Assembly: GCA_964654665.1 (NCBI GenBank)
Contig: CAZZKV010000003.1
Coordinates: 90,196 to 154,195, forward strand
DNA: 64,000 nt
Direction of reading: 5' to 3'
From: CALCKU01 sp964654665
GTDB taxonomy: Bacteria; Pseudomonadota; Alphaproteobacteria; Caulobacterales; Maricaulaceae
In this document: piece after piece, positions 32,466-41,543 of the stretch
Numbering within the stretch: position 1 is the stretch's first letter
Layout of the letters: the number at the start of each line of letters is the position of its first letter
Notes under the pieces: generated by a model
The model's database searches: none
What the model was told of the DNA's origin: nothing
The model's input: the letters and a program-made list of their open reading frames with translations, nothing else
Position numbers and translations under genes: made by a program

Positions 32466-33326
32466 TTAGCGGCTCAAATGCTGGTTGGCCATATCTAACA
32501 CGGCTTCGGCTGTATGGCCTGCGGCCCGCAGATCTCGAATGGTTGTATCTTTATTACGTTTAGATAACTTATGGTTCTGTGTATCATCCATCAAAAGCCG
32601 GTGGTGATGATAATGCGGCTCGGGCCAATCCATTAAAGCTTGTAAGAGGCGATGGAAATGCGTGAGCGGTGCCAAATCCACGCCGCGCACAACGGTGGTT
32701 ATATTTTGCGCCCAGTCATCATGGCAGGCGGCGATATGATAGCTTGTGCCAATATCTTTACGGGCGAGGATTTCATCGCCAAATTGCATCAAATTGACCA
32801 ATCGTTCGCCAGGCGATTCTGAATCTTCATGTCCGGTTTCAATAAAGCGGAGCGTGTTAAAGTCATTTCCCAGATACTCGCGCGCTCCGGTCATAGAGAG
32901 CCGCCAAGCAAAGGACTCGCCTTGGGCTATACGGCTGTGTTGTTCGTCGAGACTTAATGGAGATAAGGGGCCGCGATAAACGGTTTCAGGTGGCATGATT
33001 TCGGCCTGAATCTCTCTACGCGTTTTAAAACAGCGATAGATTAGATTGCGGGATGCTAAACTTTCAATCACTTTGGCATAGTCTTTTTTATACTGGCTTT
33101 GTATGCGAACATTGGCGGGCCAATGAAACCCTAACCATGTTAAGTCTTCGAAAATGGCCTCGGTGAAATGTGGGCGGCATCGTTTATGATCAATATCTTC
33201 GATCCGTAAAAGACAAGGCATTCCGTAATTAAAGGCTTGTTGCGCGGCATAGGCATGGCCCAGATGCAAAAAACCCGTAGGCGAGGGGGCAAAGCGCGTG
33301 CAATGATATGCTGTGTCAAATGTCAT
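32466..33326 (-). CDS. gluQ: Glutamyl-Q tRNA(Asp) synthetase
   Basis: 286 residues, a truncated GluRS-like enzyme lacking the anticodon-binding part, as expected. HIGH motif in FAPSPTGFLHLGHAYAAQQAFN, then LRIEDIDHKRCRP and the KMSKS-like LMDDTQNHKLSKRNKD. It adds glutamate to queuosine at position 34 of tRNA(Asp). It precedes the Rieske oxygenase gene on the same strand. Confidence 0.94.
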   Translation of the reverse strand: MTFDTAYHCTRFAPSPTGFLHLGHAYAAQQAFNYGMPCLLRIEDIDHKRCRPHFTEAIFEDLTWLGFHWPANVRIQSQYKKDYAKVIESLASRNLIYRCFKTRREIQAEIMPPETVYRGPLSPLSLDEQHSRIAQGESFAWRLSMTGAREYLGNDFNTLRFIETGHEDSESPGERLVNLMQFGDEILARKDIGTSYHIAACHDDWAQNITTVVRGVDLAPLTHFHRLLQALMDWPEPHYHHHRLLMDDTQNHKLSKRNKDTTIRDLRAAGHTAEAVLDMANQHLSR

Positions 33327-33537
33327 CCTGTGTCCAGTGATCCAAGCCTTATTCTTGTTTAATATATGTATTTCCCGTCAGGCGTGGGTAAATTATAAGT
33401 CAGTCTCGCAAACTGCGAAACACTTTTGATACTTGGGCCAATAAGTGATACAAAGACTTGGTTGCTTGCCTTTGGGTGGGTAACTTGGCGGGGGCGACGT
33501 CACCCACACGACGATGCCTCCGCCTCTGGGGTTTTTA

Positions 33538-33828
33538 TTATGCCCCCGGAGCGCCGATAGCCCATATGAACGGATGTATTGTCACGGATTTTGGCAATCC
33601 GGCCATTTTATAGGGATCGGTATTGGCCCAATCACGAACATTGGCGATATCGCGGGCTTCGACAATCAGCAAGCTGCCGCGCATTGTACCATCTTCATCC
33701 AGCCAAGGGCCTGCTGTTAAAACCTCTACATCTTTACCGGCTTTGAGAAAGGTTAAATGGGCTTCGCGGTTGACTGTGCGAATATCCAAACCGTCATCTT
33801 TATCTTCTGTATAGATCATAAATTTCAT
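33538..33828 (-). CDS. YciI family protein
   Basis: 96 residues: MKFMIYTEDKDDGLDIRTVNREAHLTFL, then VEVLTAGPWLDEDGTMRGSLLIVEARDIANVRDWANTDPY with the conserved His and Asp (residues around 25 and 35-37) of this ferredoxin-like family. The start lies one base after the gpsA stop, so tsaD-gpsA-yciI form a tight operon, a common alphaproteobacterial arrangement. The enzyme activity, if any, is not known. Confidence 0.93.
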   Translation of the reverse strand: MKFMIYTEDKDDGLDIRTVNREAHLTFLKAGKDVEVLTAGPWLDEDGTMRGSLLIVEARDIANVRDWANTDPYKMAGLPKSVTIHPFIWAIGAPGA

Positions 33829-33829
33829 A

Positions 33830-34828
33830 TCAGTTTTCCTTTTTTTGAACCCGCGACAATAGTGCTATGATGGCACTGTCAACGGATTGTTTTCCGTCCA
33901 AAATATCACAGACAGCGGAACAAATAGGCATGTCAACGCCGTGGCGTTGTGACAGGCTTTTAAGAGCCGGTGCTGTTGCAACCCCTTCCGTGACAGCCAT
34001 TCGGCCCGACATGATAGAGCTGAGGCTTTCCCCTTTGCCGAGAGCCATGCCGCAAGACATATTTCGAGATGTTTCAGACGAACAGGTTAGAACCAAGTCA
34101 CCTAATCCAGATAAATGCGTTAAAGTTTCGGCTTTGCAGCCTAGTGCCATGCCAAGCCGTGTCATTTCTGAAAACCCGCGGGCAATAAGGGCTGCATGGG
34201 CAGAGCGGCCAAGACCTTTGCCCAGAACAATACCGCAGGCTATTGCCAAAACATTTTTAACAGCCCCGCCAATTTCAGCGCCTAATAAATCATCTGATAA
34301 ATAAGGCCGGAAAGTGGTAGAGGAAATAGCCGATAATATTTCCATCCCGCGTATTTCATTTTCAACAGCTAATGATACGGCTGCAGGCAGGCCTTTCGCA
34401 ACATCAATCGCAAAGCTGGGGCCTGCCAAAACCGCTGGCATCGCCTCGGGTAATACATCAGCGAGAACGTCGGTCATAAAAGACAAGCTGCTGATTTCTA
34501 TCCCTTTAGAGCAAAGAATAACGGGTAAACCGGGTTGAATATGCGGGGCGAGGGCTTTCAAGGCCGTTCGGGTATGTTGTGCCGGGGTTACGGATAAAAT
34601 GGCATCGCAATGGGCCATTATGGCCATATCGGATGTGGCTATGATCGCCGGCGAAAGTGTAATGCCGGGCAGAAAAATTTTATTTTCGTGGTGGGTATTA
34701 ATGGCGTTTACGCAGTCTATCTCTCGTGCCCAAAGGGTTACACTGCGCCCGGCACGCGTCATAGCTTGGGCCAAGGCTGTGCCCCAAGCGCCGCCGCCAA
34801 TAATTCCGATATTGTCTATTGGGGTCAT
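33830..34828 (-). CDS. gpsA: Glycerol-3-phosphate dehydrogenase (NAD(P)+)
   Basis: 332 residues. The N-terminal dinucleotide-binding motif is IGIIGGGAWGTALAQAM. VTPAQHTRTAL, the VILCSKGIE motif and AVLAGPSFAIDVAKGLP follow, then the catalytic region LLGAEIGGAVKNVLAIACGIVLGKGLGRSAHAALIARGFSEM. It reduces dihydroxyacetone phosphate to glycerol-3-phosphate for phospholipids. Its start overlaps the tsaD stop by four bases. Confidence 0.97.
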   Translation of the reverse strand: MTPIDNIGIIGGGAWGTALAQAMTRAGRSVTLWAREIDCVNAINTHHENKIFLPGITLSPAIIATSDMAIMAHCDAILSVTPAQHTRTALKALAPHIQPGLPVILCSKGIEISSLSFMTDVLADVLPEAMPAVLAGPSFAIDVAKGLPAAVSLAVENEIRGMEILSAISSTTFRPYLSDDLLGAEIGGAVKNVLAIACGIVLGKGLGRSAHAALIARGFSEMTRLGMALGCKAETLTHLSGLGDLVLTCSSETSRNMSCGMALGKGESLSSIMSGRMAVTEGVATAPALKSLSQRHGVDMPICSAVCDILDGKQSVDSAIIALLSRVQKKEN

Positions 34829-35964
34829 GATTTGGGACCTTTTCGCCCAGAACCACTGGTTGGGTTTGTTTGTGCGGCTTTATTATCAAGGGGCCAGCGG
34901 GGACGGGCAGGAACGGCCAGATCATTAAATTGCTTTGCCGCGAATTTTTCGGCGCCCACCAAAGCGATCATAGCGGCATTATCCGTACAGAATTTTAGCG
35001 GCGGCGCATTGAGCGTAAATCCATGCGCGGTGCATAACGCCTCAAGACTTGCCCGTACTGTTTTATTGGCCGCTACGCCGCCAGCGACAACAAAGCGTTT
35101 CTCATCTTCAACGCTATGGGCTTTTATGAACATATTCATCGCCTTTGCAGTACGCTCGGTAAATACATCACAGACAGCGCGTTGGAAACTGGCAGCAATA
35201 TTTTGCTTTGCATTCAGGCTTTTATCACTTGCCTCATAAGCTCGCGCAGTTGCTGTTTTCAAGCCAGCAAAAGAAAAATTTGCATGGGGTTTGCCTGACA
35301 GCGGACGAGGTAAAGATATAGACATATCATCCCCTTTTGCGGCTATTGCTTCGAGATGGGGGCCTCCGGGAAATCCAAGCCCCATGACTTTAGCGGTTTT
35401 GTCAAAGGCTTCGCCCGCAGCATCATCAATCGTACTGCCTAATCGGTTATAATCCCCCAGCCCATTGACGGATAATAATTGAGTATGACCGCCTGATACG
35501 AGTAAGAGCAAATAAGGAAAAGGGCACGGCGCAGCAAGGCGCGGCGAAAGTGCGTGGCCTTCCAAGTGATTGACAGCGATTAATGGTATGCCCAGTGACA
35601 GGGCCAAACCTTTCGCTGTAAGCAATCCCGTAATGACGCCGCCAATGAGGCCGGGTCCGGATGTGGCCGCTATAGCTGATAAATCTGTATAGTGACACTG
35701 TGCTTCCGATACGGCTTGATTAATGATCGTGTCAATTTTGCCCATATGGGCACGGGCTGCGATTTCCGGTACAACGCCGCCGTAAGGGCGATGTATGTCA
35801 TCTTGGGAAGCAATGATGGAGGACAGAATTTCAGGGTTTCCATTTTTATCCAATCTCAGAATGGCCGCCGCTGTTTCATCGCAAGAGGATTCAATGCCCA
35901 AGATAAGCGGGCTTTGCGGGTCAGGCGAGGCTTGCGCAGAGTATATGTGAGAGGCTATGGCCAT
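34825..35964 (-). CDS. tsaD: tRNA N6-threonylcarbamoyladenosine transferase TsaD
   Basis: 379 residues. Motifs in order: ILGIESSCDETAAAIL, YGGVVPEIAARAHM with metal His, the nearby LIAVNHLEGHALSPRL (His-x3-His), LLLLVSGGHTQL (nucleotide site), DDAAGEAFDKTAKVMGLGFPGGP and FVVAGGVAANKTVRASL. It transfers the threonylcarbamoyl group onto A37 of ANN-decoding tRNAs. It is divergent from hemC with only about 20 bp between starts, so promoters must overlap coding sequence. Confidence 0.97.
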   Translation of the reverse strand: MAIASHIYSAQASPDPQSPLILGIESSCDETAAAILRLDKNGNPEILSSIIASQDDIHRPYGGVVPEIAARAHMGKIDTIINQAVSEAQCHYTDLSAIAATSGPGLIGGVITGLLTAKGLALSLGIPLIAVNHLEGHALSPRLAAPCPFPYLLLLVSGGHTQLLSVNGLGDYNRLGSTIDDAAGEAFDKTAKVMGLGFPGGPHLEAIAAKGDDMSISLPRPLSGKPHANFSFAGLKTATARAYEASDKSLNAKQNIAASFQRAVCDVFTERTAKAMNMFIKAHSVEDEKRFVVAGGVAANKTVRASLEALCTAHGFTLNAPPLKFCTDNAAMIALVGAEKFAAKQFNDLAVPARPRWPLDNKAAQTNPTSGSGRKGPKS

Positions 35965-35984
35965 GGCAGTTCGATAACGCGGGA

Positions 35985-36980
35985 ATGAGGTCTATGCAAC
36001 GCCAAGAACGCAAAACAATAGAGGCTAAATCGCTCGGCACACTACCCCTGGTTATTGGAACTCGTGGGTCTCCGTTAGCGCTTTACCAAGCGCGGCTTGT
36101 TCAACGCCGCCTTGCCCGTAAGGCCCGCGTGTCGGGGCCCTCTATTGAAGACCGATTTCCGATTAAAATTTTTACAACAACGGGAGATAGGCTGACTGGA
36201 AAACTGGCAGATTTTGGCGGTAAAGGTTTATTCACGCGAGAGTTGGAAACAGCGTTGATTGCAGGTGAGATTGATATGGCGGTCCATTCAATGAAAGATG
36301 TGCCGACACAATCGCAAGAGACTTTAACTATAGCAGCAGTATTGCGCCGCGAAGATGTACGCGATGCTTTTATGTCTCATAAGATATTAAGGTTGCAAGA
36401 TTTGCCCCCCGGCGCGCTTGTCGGTACAGCGTCTATTCGGCGGCGGGCGCAACTCTCTCGCCTCCGGCCTGATATTCAGTATTGTCTCTTGCGTGGAAAT
36501 GTCGGTACACGGCTGGATAAGCTTGAACGCGGGGATTGTGCTGCGACATTTTTGGCCTGTGCGGGGTTAAACCGTCTTGGTCAATCAGAAATGATTACCC
36601 AAAAAGTATCAACCCGCCTTATGTTGCCTGCCCCTGCCCAAGGGGCTATTGGTATTGAAATTTGTACGGATAATGAACAGGCCTCAATAGCCGTGCGGGC
36701 TTTGGATCACGGACCAACCCATATTGCAATAATGGCGGAACGCGCGTTTTTACGCGCGCTGGACGGATCATGCCGTACGCCTATTGCTGCATTGGCGACA
36801 TTGCGCAAACATACATTAAGGTTTCGCGGCGAAGTCTTGTCTCTGGATGGCAGCCAGTGTTTTCGTATCAAACGGGTTTTAGACAGACCCACAATGCAAA
36901 CGGCTTTTGATATGGGATTGGCTGCTGGCAGAGCCTTAAAATATGAAATTGGCGATAAACCTTTATGGGATGAGCTTTAA
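35985..36980 (+). CDS. hemC: Porphobilinogen deaminase (hydroxymethylbilane synthase)
   Basis: 331 residues from the ATG at 35985; an ATG at 35994 is nearly as likely. Motifs: LVIGTRGSPLALYQA, FTTTGDRLTGKLADFGGKGLFTRELETALI, DMAVHSMKDVPT, VGTASIRRRAQL and the dipyrromethane-cofactor cysteine in ALDGSCRTPIAALA. It joins four porphobilinogen units. It is followed directly by hemD, and the block continues with a mitofilin-like gene and hemY. Confidence 0.97.
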   Translation: MRSMQRQERKTIEAKSLGTLPLVIGTRGSPLALYQARLVQRRLARKARVSGPSIEDRFPIKIFTTTGDRLTGKLADFGGKGLFTRELETALIAGEIDMAVHSMKDVPTQSQETLTIAAVLRREDVRDAFMSHKILRLQDLPPGALVGTASIRRRAQLSRLRPDIQYCLLRGNVGTRLDKLERGDCAATFLACAGLNRLGQSEMITQKVSTRLMLPAPAQGAIGIEICTDNEQASIAVRALDHGPTHIAIMAERAFLRALDGSCRTPIAALATLRKHTLRFRGEVLSLDGSQCFRIKRVLDRPTMQTAFDMGLAAGRALKYEIGDKPLWDEL

Positions 36981-37640
36981 GTGATCTGGGTGACACGGAC
37001 ACAGCCAGCTGCCGATGACTCTGTTGCTCGCTTGCGGGCTATGGGCCGCCGGTCGATTGCAGTGCCGCTATTGGAAATATCACCGCCGCCGCATATGCCC
37101 TTTATACCGCCGAAACGGGCGGTGCTTGTTATCACATCGAAAAATGGAATCAGCGCCGTTGCATCTTTAACCGATTATCGTGGCTGGCCTGTCATCACGA
37201 CCGGGGATGCGTCAGCCGAATTTGCGCGAACACTTGGCTTTCATAGTGTGGCCTCGGCTGGCGGAACATCTGCGGATGTCACGCGGCTTGTAAAACGAAC
37301 AATCGCTAAAACAACTCCGGTCATTCATATGGCGGGCACACATATAAGAGGTCGTATTATAGAGGATTTATGTGCACACGGATATAAGGCTCGTCGCAAT
37401 ATTCTTTATGCGTCCGAAGCTGTAATACGCTGGCCTAAAATTAATTTCGCCGAGATCACCCATATTGTGTTTTATTCACCCAAGGCAGCGGCTTGTTTTA
37501 CGCGTTTTAACAAGGATGCGTCCCATGTAACTGCTGTGTCGATCAGCACAGCAACAGATGAGGCATTGGGCGATTGTGTTTTTCTAAACCGTTTTATTGC
37601 CGCCGAGCCTACGCAAGAGGCGCTGTTTTCAAGGTTATAA
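36981..37640 (+). CDS. hemD: Uroporphyrinogen-III synthase
   Basis: 219 residues; the family is poorly conserved. Recognition rests on WVTRTQPAADDSVARLRAMGRRSIAVPLLEI at the start, LVITSKNGISAVASL, HMAGTHIRGRIIEDLCAHGY and a VFYSPKAAACFTRF-like segment, together with its position right behind hemC (no intergenic base). The start codon is GTG. It closes hydroxymethylbilane with inversion of ring D. Confidence 0.88.
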   Translation: MIWVTRTQPAADDSVARLRAMGRRSIAVPLLEISPPPHMPFIPPKRAVLVITSKNGISAVASLTDYRGWPVITTGDASAEFARTLGFHSVASAGGTSADVTRLVKRTIAKTTPVIHMAGTHIRGRIIEDLCAHGYKARRNILYASEAVIRWPKINFAEITHIVFYSPKAAACFTRFNKDASHVTAVSISTATDEALGDCVFLNRFIAAEPTQEALFSRL

Positions 37641-37682
37641 TCCGGCTTGATATCGGTCACAGCCCCGCGTTACACTGGGGGC

Positions 37683-38540
37683 ATGACTGAAACACCCCGA
37701 ATTGATGAAAGCATGGTCCCAACGCCTGAGGGTGTTACCGAGATTGATCATGTTCCAATGCGTAAAAATATCGGATATGGTGTTGTAGGCTTGGCTGTTT
37801 TCGTGGCAAGTATAACGGGAGCCTTAGGGGGCGTCGGCATTATGCATACCCTCTTCCCAAAACCTGTGCCTTTTAACACGGCTTCATTAGAAACCGCGCT
37901 GAGTGGATTGGAAGCGGATCAAAAGTCATTACAAACAATGATTACCCAACTTGATCGTAAATCCCGGGAAAAAACAAATACCTCTATTCCGACAGAAACA
38001 ATGATTGCGATACAGGCGCAGTTAGCTACACTGGAATCTCGTTTTGATGCTTTGGCGGAAATGGATGGACCAGAAGGGGAGGTTTTACCTGTATTATCGG
38101 CCCGGATTGAAGCTTTAGAAAACCGACCAAATAATACGGAGCAAACGGTCCTTGAACCGCGCATGAAAGCCCTAGAAGATCAAGTCGCCTTGATTGAAGA
38201 CCGTCTTGAAACGGTACGCGCAAAGTCAGCCAGTCCTATTGTTGTAGCTTTGCCTGTTTTCCCGGCCCAAACGTTACGCACAATCATTGACGCTGCCAAC
38301 ACAGATAATAAGGGATGGATTGCCCGTAAACTTTATAAACATATTGATATCCGCCGTTCTGGTGAAGATGACGTCATATCTGAGATTGAAGCTATGATAG
38401 CGAAACATGACCTTAAAACGGCCATAAAGCTATTTGAGCAGCTACCTGAGAAAGCCCGCTTGGCCGGAGCCGATTGGATAGAGGCTGCCCGCTCAATTGA
38501 TCAAGGGCAACCGCGTGTGCGAAAGGACGTTAACCCATGA
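37683..38540 (+). CDS. Mitofilin-like/HemX-like membrane protein
   Basis: 285 residues from the ATG at 37683. A short cytoplasmic N-terminus, one transmembrane helix (GVVGLAVFVASITGALGGVG) and a long coiled-coil region (about 65-185, with SLETALSGLEADQKSLQTMITQLD and MKALEDQVALIEDRLETV) are followed by a C-terminal helical part with ISEIEAMIAKHDLKTAIKLFEQLP. This is the bacterial relative of mitofilin commonly found between hemD and hemY in alphaproteobacteria; a role in intracytoplasmic membrane shape has been proposed for the family. Its stop overlaps the hemY start (ATGA). Confidence 0.85.
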   Translation: MTETPRIDESMVPTPEGVTEIDHVPMRKNIGYGVVGLAVFVASITGALGGVGIMHTLFPKPVPFNTASLETALSGLEADQKSLQTMITQLDRKSREKTNTSIPTETMIAIQAQLATLESRFDALAEMDGPEGEVLPVLSARIEALENRPNNTEQTVLEPRMKALEDQVALIEDRLETVRAKSASPIVVALPVFPAQTLRTIIDAANTDNKGWIARKLYKHIDIRRSGEDDVISEIEAMIAKHDLKTAIKLFEQLPEKARLAGADWIEAARSIDQGQPRVRKDVNP

Positions 38541-40217
38541 CCAAATATGTTATTGCTATTCTTGTTCTGGTGGCCGTACTGGCAGGTGTGCTGCTTTATA
38601 TTGGGGATGATGCTCGAATTGTTATCAGTTCAACAGCTGAGACCGGTATATTGGCTTTCGCGCCATGGCAACCAACATGGCAGGGTTTTATTGTCATATG
38701 TTTGTTAGGTCTGCTCACCCTTTTTGCTCTGTGGTCTTTGACCAGTTGGCTGGTACGCTTGCCTTCCCGGATGAAATCGGGCTTGGGCCTGCGCCGCCGT
38801 ACGCAAGCTTTGGATGCCATGGAAGAGGCGTTAATTGCTGGAGCAGAGGGGGATAGTGCCAAAGCGCGTAAGAAAGCCGAACGTGCGCGGAGTCTTATCA
38901 GCAGTGCAGCTTTGGGCCAGATGATTTCTGCTCATGCTGCCGAAGCTAGCGGGGATAGTGAAGAGGCCATTGCACAATATTCTGCTATGTTAGAAAATGA
39001 GAAAACCTATGCCACAGGACAGCGCGGACTGGCACAACAATTATTAGCGATAGGGAATGTTCACGGCGCGATAGATCATGCGGGGAAAGCCTATAACGAA
39101 AATAAAAATGCCCGCTGGGCATTTGATATTTTATTTCAGGCACAACTGCAAGATAGACGGTGGTCGGATGCGGCCGAAACTATAACCAGAGCCGAAGCCC
39201 GCAAACATATTCAAAAAGACCCTGCTCGTCGCCGCCGTGCTGTCTTATTAACGGCTGAAGCGGACCGGCTATCGGATAATGGCGAAACGCAGCCTGCTTT
39301 AGAGCAAGCTATTTTGGCCTTGAAGGATTCGGCCGGATTTGCCCCCGCCTCCGCTCTGGCGGCCAAATTGTGCCGCGATAGTGGAGATGATAAACGCGCA
39401 GCGGTTTTATTAGAGAAAGCGTGGACGCATGGCCCGCATCCAGCCTTGTCATTGGCTTATCAGGACTTACTGCGTGGGATCGATGGACGTAAGCGGGCAA
39501 AGCGCCTTGCCAATTTTATAAAATCCAACCCTCATCATCGCGAAAGCCAAATTCTTTCGGCAGAGGAAGCTTTGTTAAATGGTGATGCGGTAAAGGCATG
39601 GGGAGCGCTCTCCCCGTTGATACAAGGTGAAACGGTGAGTGCACGGCTCTGTGCTTTGGCCGCGAAAATTGAGGGAGCGCTGCACAATGCGGCTGATGCC
39701 CGCGTGTGGTTGGAACGGGCTGCCAGCGCGCCTGCTGAGGCTGATTGGTCGGATATGGATCCAGAAGGTGACGCTTTTGATTATACAGATCAGGATTGGC
39801 GGCGGCTTGTTTTTTCTTATGGAGAAAAGGGGGAGCTGATTCATCCGCGTTTCGAAGCCGGCTCGTCGCGGCTTTCGGTCAGTGCTAAATTATCTGACAA
39901 TAATACAGCCGGGAATACAGCCGGGNNNNNNNNNNNNNNNNNNNNNNNNNNNNNNNNNNNNNNNNNNNNNNNNNNNNNNNNNNNNNNNNNNNNNNNNNNN
40001 NNNNNNNNNNNNNNNNNNNNNNNNNAATACAGCCGGGAATACAGCCGGGGCCATAGACGGGCACAATATAAACGAAAAAGGTGATATTGCTCCGCCCCGC
40101 CAGTCTGATGACCCGGGTGTGGGCGATATAAAGACGTCTGAAGCTTTAGACAAAGATGATTTGGCAGAACGGCTCGACAGTTTGCTCGATGAATCCAATA
40201 AACCCTTTAAATCATAA
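38537..40217 (+). CDS. hemY: HemY-type heme biosynthesis membrane protein with TPR domain (contains assembly gap)
   Basis: Two N-terminal membrane spans (VIAILVLVAVLAGVLLYIG and FIVICLLGLLTLFALWSL) are followed by HemY-like helices and TPRs (ALDAMEEALIAGAEGDSAKARKKAERA, then HAAEASGDSEEAIAQYSAML). The gap lies at the C-terminus within NTAG repeats encoded by a 12-bp unit. The frame before the gap ends at 40084 if 100 N are taken literally, but collapsing the gap with its 24-bp overlap continues it to 40217, ending LDSLLDESNKPFKS. I therefore annotate one gene of about 518 residues plus an unknown number of repeats. It is the fourth gene of the hem block. Confidence 0.85.
39902..40049 (+). repeat. 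12-bp tandem repeat (NTAG) with 100-N assembly gap
   Basis: AATACAGCCGGG occurs twice before the gap (39902-39925) and twice after it (40026-40049). Ns fill 39926-40025. Each unit is in frame and codes Asn-Thr-Ala-Gly. The real copy number cannot be read from this assembly. Confidence 0.88.
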
Positions 40218-40260
40218 TGTGCGCGCTGCATCAGTATTATTGCTGACATATCTTTTAGGG

Positions 40261-40944
40261 TTATCCTTCAATAGAATGAGCCAGTACGCGGCTGATGTAG
40301 GATAGGTTTTTTCCGCTTTGCATGCGCCAGTCGTTGAATGCATTTTGTACGGCGCGTTTCGCCGTTTTAGATGTAGCAGGTTTATCTATAACGCCGGCAT
40401 GAATAAGGGCAGCGGTTACGTCTTTAGAGAGGATAAAACTGGGAATGCCGGAAAACCGTAGAGCATAGCTGGCGGTATTTGTACCAAGATGTGAACCATT
40501 TTTTTGAAGATAATCTAAAAGGCCAATATAATTATCTTGCGCCCAACCGCGGATAAATTTATCCGCACTGCCGGCATCGGCTTGCATGGTCTTAATCATT
40601 TCGGCGTTTTTGGACACGGTTTTAATTTTGATGGGATTCCGGACAATCGCCTTATTGGCAGTCAAACGTTCCATGTCATCCATATCGATACGAGCGCAGC
40701 GTGCAATATCAAAATTCCAAAAGGCGGTTTCAAATCCGTCCCATTTAGCGTCAACAACTTTCCAATTAAAACCGGATTGGAAAATCCGCCGGGTAAATTC
40801 AGCCAGCCACCGAGAATCGCTTTTAGGAGCAGAAATGTTTTGATCAGAGTCAGGGATTTGCCGTTGGGTTAATTTTTCATGCAAGGCTGTTTCGCCGCCA
40901 TGGCGATGCGCGGCTCTGTTATAAATTGTCTGATATGTTTCCAT
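40261..40944 (-). CDS. DNA-3-methyladenine glycosylase I-like protein
   Basis: 227 residues starting at METYQTIYNRAAHRHGG. The helical Tag-like domain shows WLAEFTRRIFQSGFNWKVVDAKWDGFETAFWNFD, IARCARIDMDDMERLTANKAIVRNPIKIKTV and SYALRFSGIPSFILSKDVTAALI. The conserved Phe/Trp and Glu of the family are present; the usual zinc-binding Cys/His at the ends of enteric Tag are not obvious, so this is the shorter bacterial form. It removes alkylated bases. The ATG at 40944 follows the stop of the thioredoxin gene by 8 bases, implying co-transcription. Confidence 0.85.
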   Translation of the reverse strand: METYQTIYNRAAHRHGGETALHEKLTQRQIPDSDQNISAPKSDSRWLAEFTRRIFQSGFNWKVVDAKWDGFETAFWNFDIARCARIDMDDMERLTANKAIVRNPIKIKTVSKNAEMIKTMQADAGSADKFIRGWAQDNYIGLLDYLQKNGSHLGTNTASYALRFSGIPSFILSKDVTAALIHAGVIDKPATSKTAKRAVQNAFNDWRMQSGKNLSYISRVLAHSIEG

Positions 40945-40952
40945 ATCCGAAA

Positions 40953-41543
40953 TTACCGTATTTGCAGCAAATTGTCTATGAGTACGAGAGCCTCTGGGCT
41001 CGACCAATTGGCCTCTCCGGATAGGCGGGCAATCTCTTGGCCGTGTCGGTTATAAAGGACGGATAATGGTACGCCGGGCAGATCGATTGTATCGGGGAGC
41101 GTGAAATTGGCGTCAAACCACGGTGTGAGGTGAGTGAGGCCATTCTCAGCCATCCATGCACTGGGTTGGCTTAATTTGTTATCAATGCTGATTGTGACGA
41201 CGTCAAAATCAGATCCGCCGCGCAGTGCTTGCAACCTATCGAGTGTTGGCATTTCCGCAATACAGGGCGGGCACCATGTGGCCCATATGTTGACTATAAT
41301 AATTTTACCCTCGAAATCCGCCAATGTTGTTGTCTCTCCGGCCTCGGTCACAAAGGAACTGCGTGGTTGAGTCGGAGGGTTTTGTAATTTTACCAGTTTT
41401 TTAAGACTGCCTTTAGCAAATTGATCTATGCCTGTTTTTGGCCGTTCGCAGGATTGCAATATAACCCCTAAGACCGTTACAAGGCCGAATAGCACCATCA
41501 CACGGATGGCGTTGTCTAAAGAGAATATACGAGGCCCAGTCAT
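40953..41543 (-). CDS. TlpA-like thiol-disulfide oxidoreductase, membrane-anchored
   Basis: 196 residues from the ATG at 41543 (an ATG at 41498 is possible). The N-terminus contains a hydrophobic segment ending VILQSCER that may be a lipobox. A TlpA/ResA thioredoxin fold follows with IIIVNIWATWCPPCIAEMPTLDRL (WCPPC active site) and the cis-Pro in LPGVPLSVLYN. It acts in the periplasm as a reductant, often for cytochrome maturation. The start codon overlaps that of the divergent argH gene. Confidence 0.9.
   Translation of the reverse strand: MTGPRIFSLDNAIRVMVLFGLVTVLGVILQSCERPKTGIDQFAKGSLKKLVKLQNPPTQPRSSFVTEAGETTTLADFEGKIIIVNIWATWCPPCIAEMPTLDRLQALRGGSDFDVVTISIDNKLSQPSAWMAENGLTHLTPWFDANFTLPDTIDLPGVPLSVLYNRHGQEIARLSGEANWSSPEALVLIDNLLQIR

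Noticed and set aside
33327..33537. tRNA or small RNA between gluQ and yciI
   Set aside because: No cloverleaf, T-loop or CCA end could be made; only short GC-rich pairs are seen.
38537..40084. hemY ending at 40084 with a shifted, basic tail
   Set aside because: The tail comes from the 100-N placeholder changing frame; the repeat frame continues to 40217 with a sensible acidic end.
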